15,701 nucleotides of DNA. Source: Clostridia bacterium. GTDB lineage: Bacteria; Bacillota; Clostridia; TANB77; CAG-508. The stretch lies in the NCBI GenBank assembly GCA_900753165.1, contig CAADYC010000034.1:1-15701 (forward strand), in the 5' to 3' direction. Below, in pieces: positions 13,768 through 15,701 of the stretch (the stretch's first letter is position 1; every line of letters starts with the position of its first letter). The notes beneath the pieces are model-generated. The model did no database searches, was not told the DNA's origin, and worked only from the letters and a program-made list of their open reading frames with translations. A program made the translations under genes and the position numbers.

Positions 13768-14724
13768 ATGACTTTAGATAATATATTAGAAGAAATAAAA
13801 AAAGCTGAAACAATAGTAATAATGGCACATGAAACACCAGATGGAGATGCAATTGGAAGTTGTTTATCAATGAAAGTAGCATTAAAACAACTAGGAAAAA
13901 ATGCAGATGTAATAATAAGAGAAGTTCCAAAAATATTCGACTTTCTACCAGAAAGAGAAGAGATAAAAACAGACTCAGATGTAGAAAAATATGACTTAGC
14001 AATAAGTCTAGACTGTGCTGATTTCAAAAGATTAGTAGGAAGTGAATATTTTGAAAAAGCAAAACAAACAATAGTAATAGACCACCACAGCAGTAACAAA
14101 ATGTATGGAGATATCAACTTTGTAAATCCAGTCGCACCAGCATGTTGCCAAATTTTAATAGGAATGTTCCAATACTTCAACATAAAGATAGATAAAGAAT
14201 TAGGGACATGCATATTAACAGGTATCATTACAGACACAGGAGGATTCAGATATTCAGGAGTAACACCTGAAACATTTGAATTTACAGCGGAATTACTAGA
14301 AAAAGGTGTAAATGTTTCAGATATCTATAAAAGAGTATTAGAAACAAAAACAAAAGCAAACTTTGAATTAATGAGAAGAACAATAGACAGAATGGAATTC
14401 TTAGAAGATGGAAAAGTTACTTTTACATACATAACAAATAAAGACTTGGAAGAAGTAAATGCAGGAATAGGAGACCACGAAGGTTTGGTAGAAACAGGAC
14501 GTGATATTGAAGGCGTTGAGGTATCTGTATTTATTAGACAAAAAGATGATGACGAAAATACATATAAAATTTCTATGCGTTCAAATGACTATGTTAATGT
14601 TTCTGATATATGCATGATGTTTGGTGGCGGAGGTCACGAAAAAGCTGCAGGAGCTATAGCTCAAGGAGACGTTGAACAAGTAAAACAAAAAGTTATGAAA
14701 GAAATAAAAAAAGTATTAAAATAA
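13768..14724 (+). CDS. nrnA: DHH-family bifunctional oligoribonuclease / pAp phosphatase NrnA
   Basis: NrnA degrades very short RNAs (nanoRNA) and dephosphorylates pAp. The 318-residue product has the DHH motifs in order: HETPDGDAIGS (21-31), LDCAD, the DHH triad VIDHHSS (Asp105-His107) and GIITDTGGFRY. The DHHA1 domain follows with GGGGHEKAAGA (about 286-296). I chose ATG 13768, with GGAG (13758-13761) 6 bases upstream and MTLDNILEEIKKAETIVIM fitting the family start. The in-frame TTG at 13747 lies within the right arm of the preceding palindrome and has no ribosome binding site. nrnA between rbfA and truB is the usual order in Firmicutes. Confidence 0.94.
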   Translation: MTLDNILEEIKKAETIVIMAHETPDGDAIGSCLSMKVALKQLGKNADVIIREVPKIFDFLPEREEIKTDSDVEKYDLAISLDCADFKRLVGSEYFEKAKQTIVIDHHSSNKMYGDINFVNPVAPACCQILIGMFQYFNIKIDKELGTCILTGIITDTGGFRYSGVTPETFEFTAELLEKGVNVSDIYKRVLETKTKANFELMRRTIDRMEFLEDGKVTFTYITNKDLEEVNAGIGDHEGLVETGRDIEGVEVSVFIRQKDDDENTYKISMRSNDYVNVSDICMMFGGGGHEKAAGAIAQGDVEQVKQKVMKEIKKVLK

Positions 14725-14733
14725 AAAAATGAT

Positions 14734-14778
14734 AAAAAAGCGGGATTAAGGGGCCACCACACAAAATCCCGCTTTTTT
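14734..14778 (+). terminator. Terminator-like palindrome between nrnA and truB
   Basis: AAAAAAGCGGGATT (14734-14747) and AATCCCGCTTTTTT (14765-14778) form a perfect 14-bp stem with a 17-base loop beginning AAGGGGCC. The arm ends in six T residues, so it looks like a complete intrinsic terminator, yet truB starts 12 bases later with no room for a promoter. It either attenuates truB or is an inserted repeat that the operon tolerates. It shares the GGGATTA/GGGG core with the infB-rbfA palindrome. Confidence 0.68.
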
Positions 14779-14790
14779 AGAAAGGAAAAT

Positions 14791-15693
14791 ATGGACGGAA
14801 TAATAATCATAAACAAAACAAAAGGATGCACATCACACGACATAGTATACAAAATAAAAAAACTACTAAACGAAAAAGTAGGACATACTGGAACCTTAGA
14901 CCCAATGGCAGAAGGAGTATTACCAATACTAATAGGAAAAGGAACACTATTATCTAAATATCTAATAAATCATGACAAAAAATATATAGTAGAATTACAA
15001 TTGGGAACAAAAACAGACACAGCAGATTCAGAAGGAAAAATAATAGAAGAACAACCAGTAGACAAAGAAATATTATCAAAAGAAAACATAAAATTAATAT
15101 TAAAAACATTTATAGGCAAACAGGAGCAAGTACCACCAATATATTCAGCTATAAAAGTAAACGGAAAAAAGTTATATGAATATGCTAGAAAAGGACAACA
15201 GGTTGAACTAAAACCAAGAAAAATAGAAATTTATGACATAAAATTAATAGATTTTTCAGTAGAAGAAAAACTAATCAAATTTGAAGTATTTTGTGGAAAA
15301 GGAACCTATATAAGAAGTTTATGTGAAGATATAGCAACAAAATTCGAAACAGTAGGATATATGAAATCACTTAAAAGAACACAAGTTGGTGATTTTAAAA
15401 TTGAAAATAGTATAACAATAGAAGAATTAAATAAAATTGTAGAAGATAATAAAACTGACAGTGAAGAAAGCATAAAAAATCTAAATGAAAAAATAATATC
15501 GATAGAAAAAGTATTTGAAAATAAACAATCAATAAAACTACCTAATAAAAAATTAGAACTATTTTTAAATGGTGTTATGCTAACACAAAATTTGGATGAA
15601 GATGTATATAAAATATACAATCAAAATAATGAATTTATAGGAACAGGTATAATAAAAAATAACTTGTTAAAAAGAGATATCATAAAAAGATAA
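14791..15693 (+). CDS. truB: tRNA pseudouridine(55) synthase TruB
   Basis: TruB makes pseudouridine 55 in the T-loop of tRNAs. The 300-residue product starts MDGIIIINKTKGCTSHDIV and has GHTGTLDPMAEGVLPI with the catalytic aspartate (Asp37). It also has the family motifs QVPPIYSAIKVNGKKLYEYAR in pieces, GTYIRSLCEDIA and SLKRTQVGDF. The C-terminal part (about 230-300) fits a PUA-like RNA-binding region, poorly conserved. The ATG follows GAAAGGA (14780-14786). It is the last gene in view of the operon; in related genomes ribF would follow, but the window ends 8 bases after the stop. Confidence 0.96.
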   Translation: MDGIIIINKTKGCTSHDIVYKIKKLLNEKVGHTGTLDPMAEGVLPILIGKGTLLSKYLINHDKKYIVELQLGTKTDTADSEGKIIEEQPVDKEILSKENIKLILKTFIGKQEQVPPIYSAIKVNGKKLYEYARKGQQVELKPRKIEIYDIKLIDFSVEEKLIKFEVFCGKGTYIRSLCEDIATKFETVGYMKSLKRTQVGDFKIENSITIEELNKIVEDNKTDSEESIKNLNEKIISIEKVFENKQSIKLPNKKLELFLNGVMLTQNLDEDVYKIYNQNNEFIGTGIIKNNLLKRDIIKR

Positions 15694-15701
15694 CAAATAA
15701 A

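Overview
The window is very AT-rich, and its gene order and protein types are those of a low-GC Firmicute. The best guess is an uncultured, probably gut-dwelling member of the Clostridia. The reasons are SpoVG preceded by a textbook sigma-H promoter, the rimP-nusA-rnpM-ylxQ-infB-rbfA-nrnA-truB operon, strong GGAGG ribosome binding sites, frequent TTG starts, and a surface protein with a pilin-like N-terminus of a kind common in such genomes. The exact lineage cannot be read from the sequence.

Left part (1-3292): murC (minus strand, cut by the window edge at or next to its stop) and spoVG (plus strand) diverge from a 563-base non-coding region. That region holds a 195-bp MITE-like element with perfect 15-bp terminal inverted repeats flanked by the direct repeat GTATA, and closer to spoVG a perfect-consensus sigma-H promoter. 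spoVG and the convergent asd (aspartate-semialdehyde dehydrogenase, lysine/DAP/threonine/methionine precursor pathway) share a bidirectional terminator.

Middle part (3293-7950): a monocistronic 995-residue surface protein has a type IV pilin-like leader and membrane helix, Ig-like linker domains and 14 RCC1-type repeats, enough for two seven-bladed beta-propellers. After its terminator comes a membrane-bound family 2 glycosyltransferase with its own strong sigma-A promoter. These two are the accessory, least understood genes here.

Right part (7951-15701): a conserved operon for translation and RNA metabolism has a consensus promoter and a leader hairpin with an interrupted U-tract, placed where a NusA-controlled attenuator is expected. 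Genes follow in the order rimP, nusA, rnpM (ylxR), ylxQ, infB, rbfA, nrnA, truB. rnpM, ylxQ and infB overlap and are probably translationally coupled through TTG starts. From infB onward every gap (infB-rbfA, rbfA-nrnA, nrnA-truB) holds a palindrome; two of them share a GGGATTA/GGGG core and look like copies of a repetitive element.

The most notable observations are the MITE-like element, the putative NusA attenuator, the intercistronic palindromes, the pilin-anchored double propeller with signs of repeat shuffling, and an extremely asparagine-rich segment in IF2. I see no CRISPR array, tRNA, rRNA, prophage, or clear new defence or mobile system beyond the MITE-like element.
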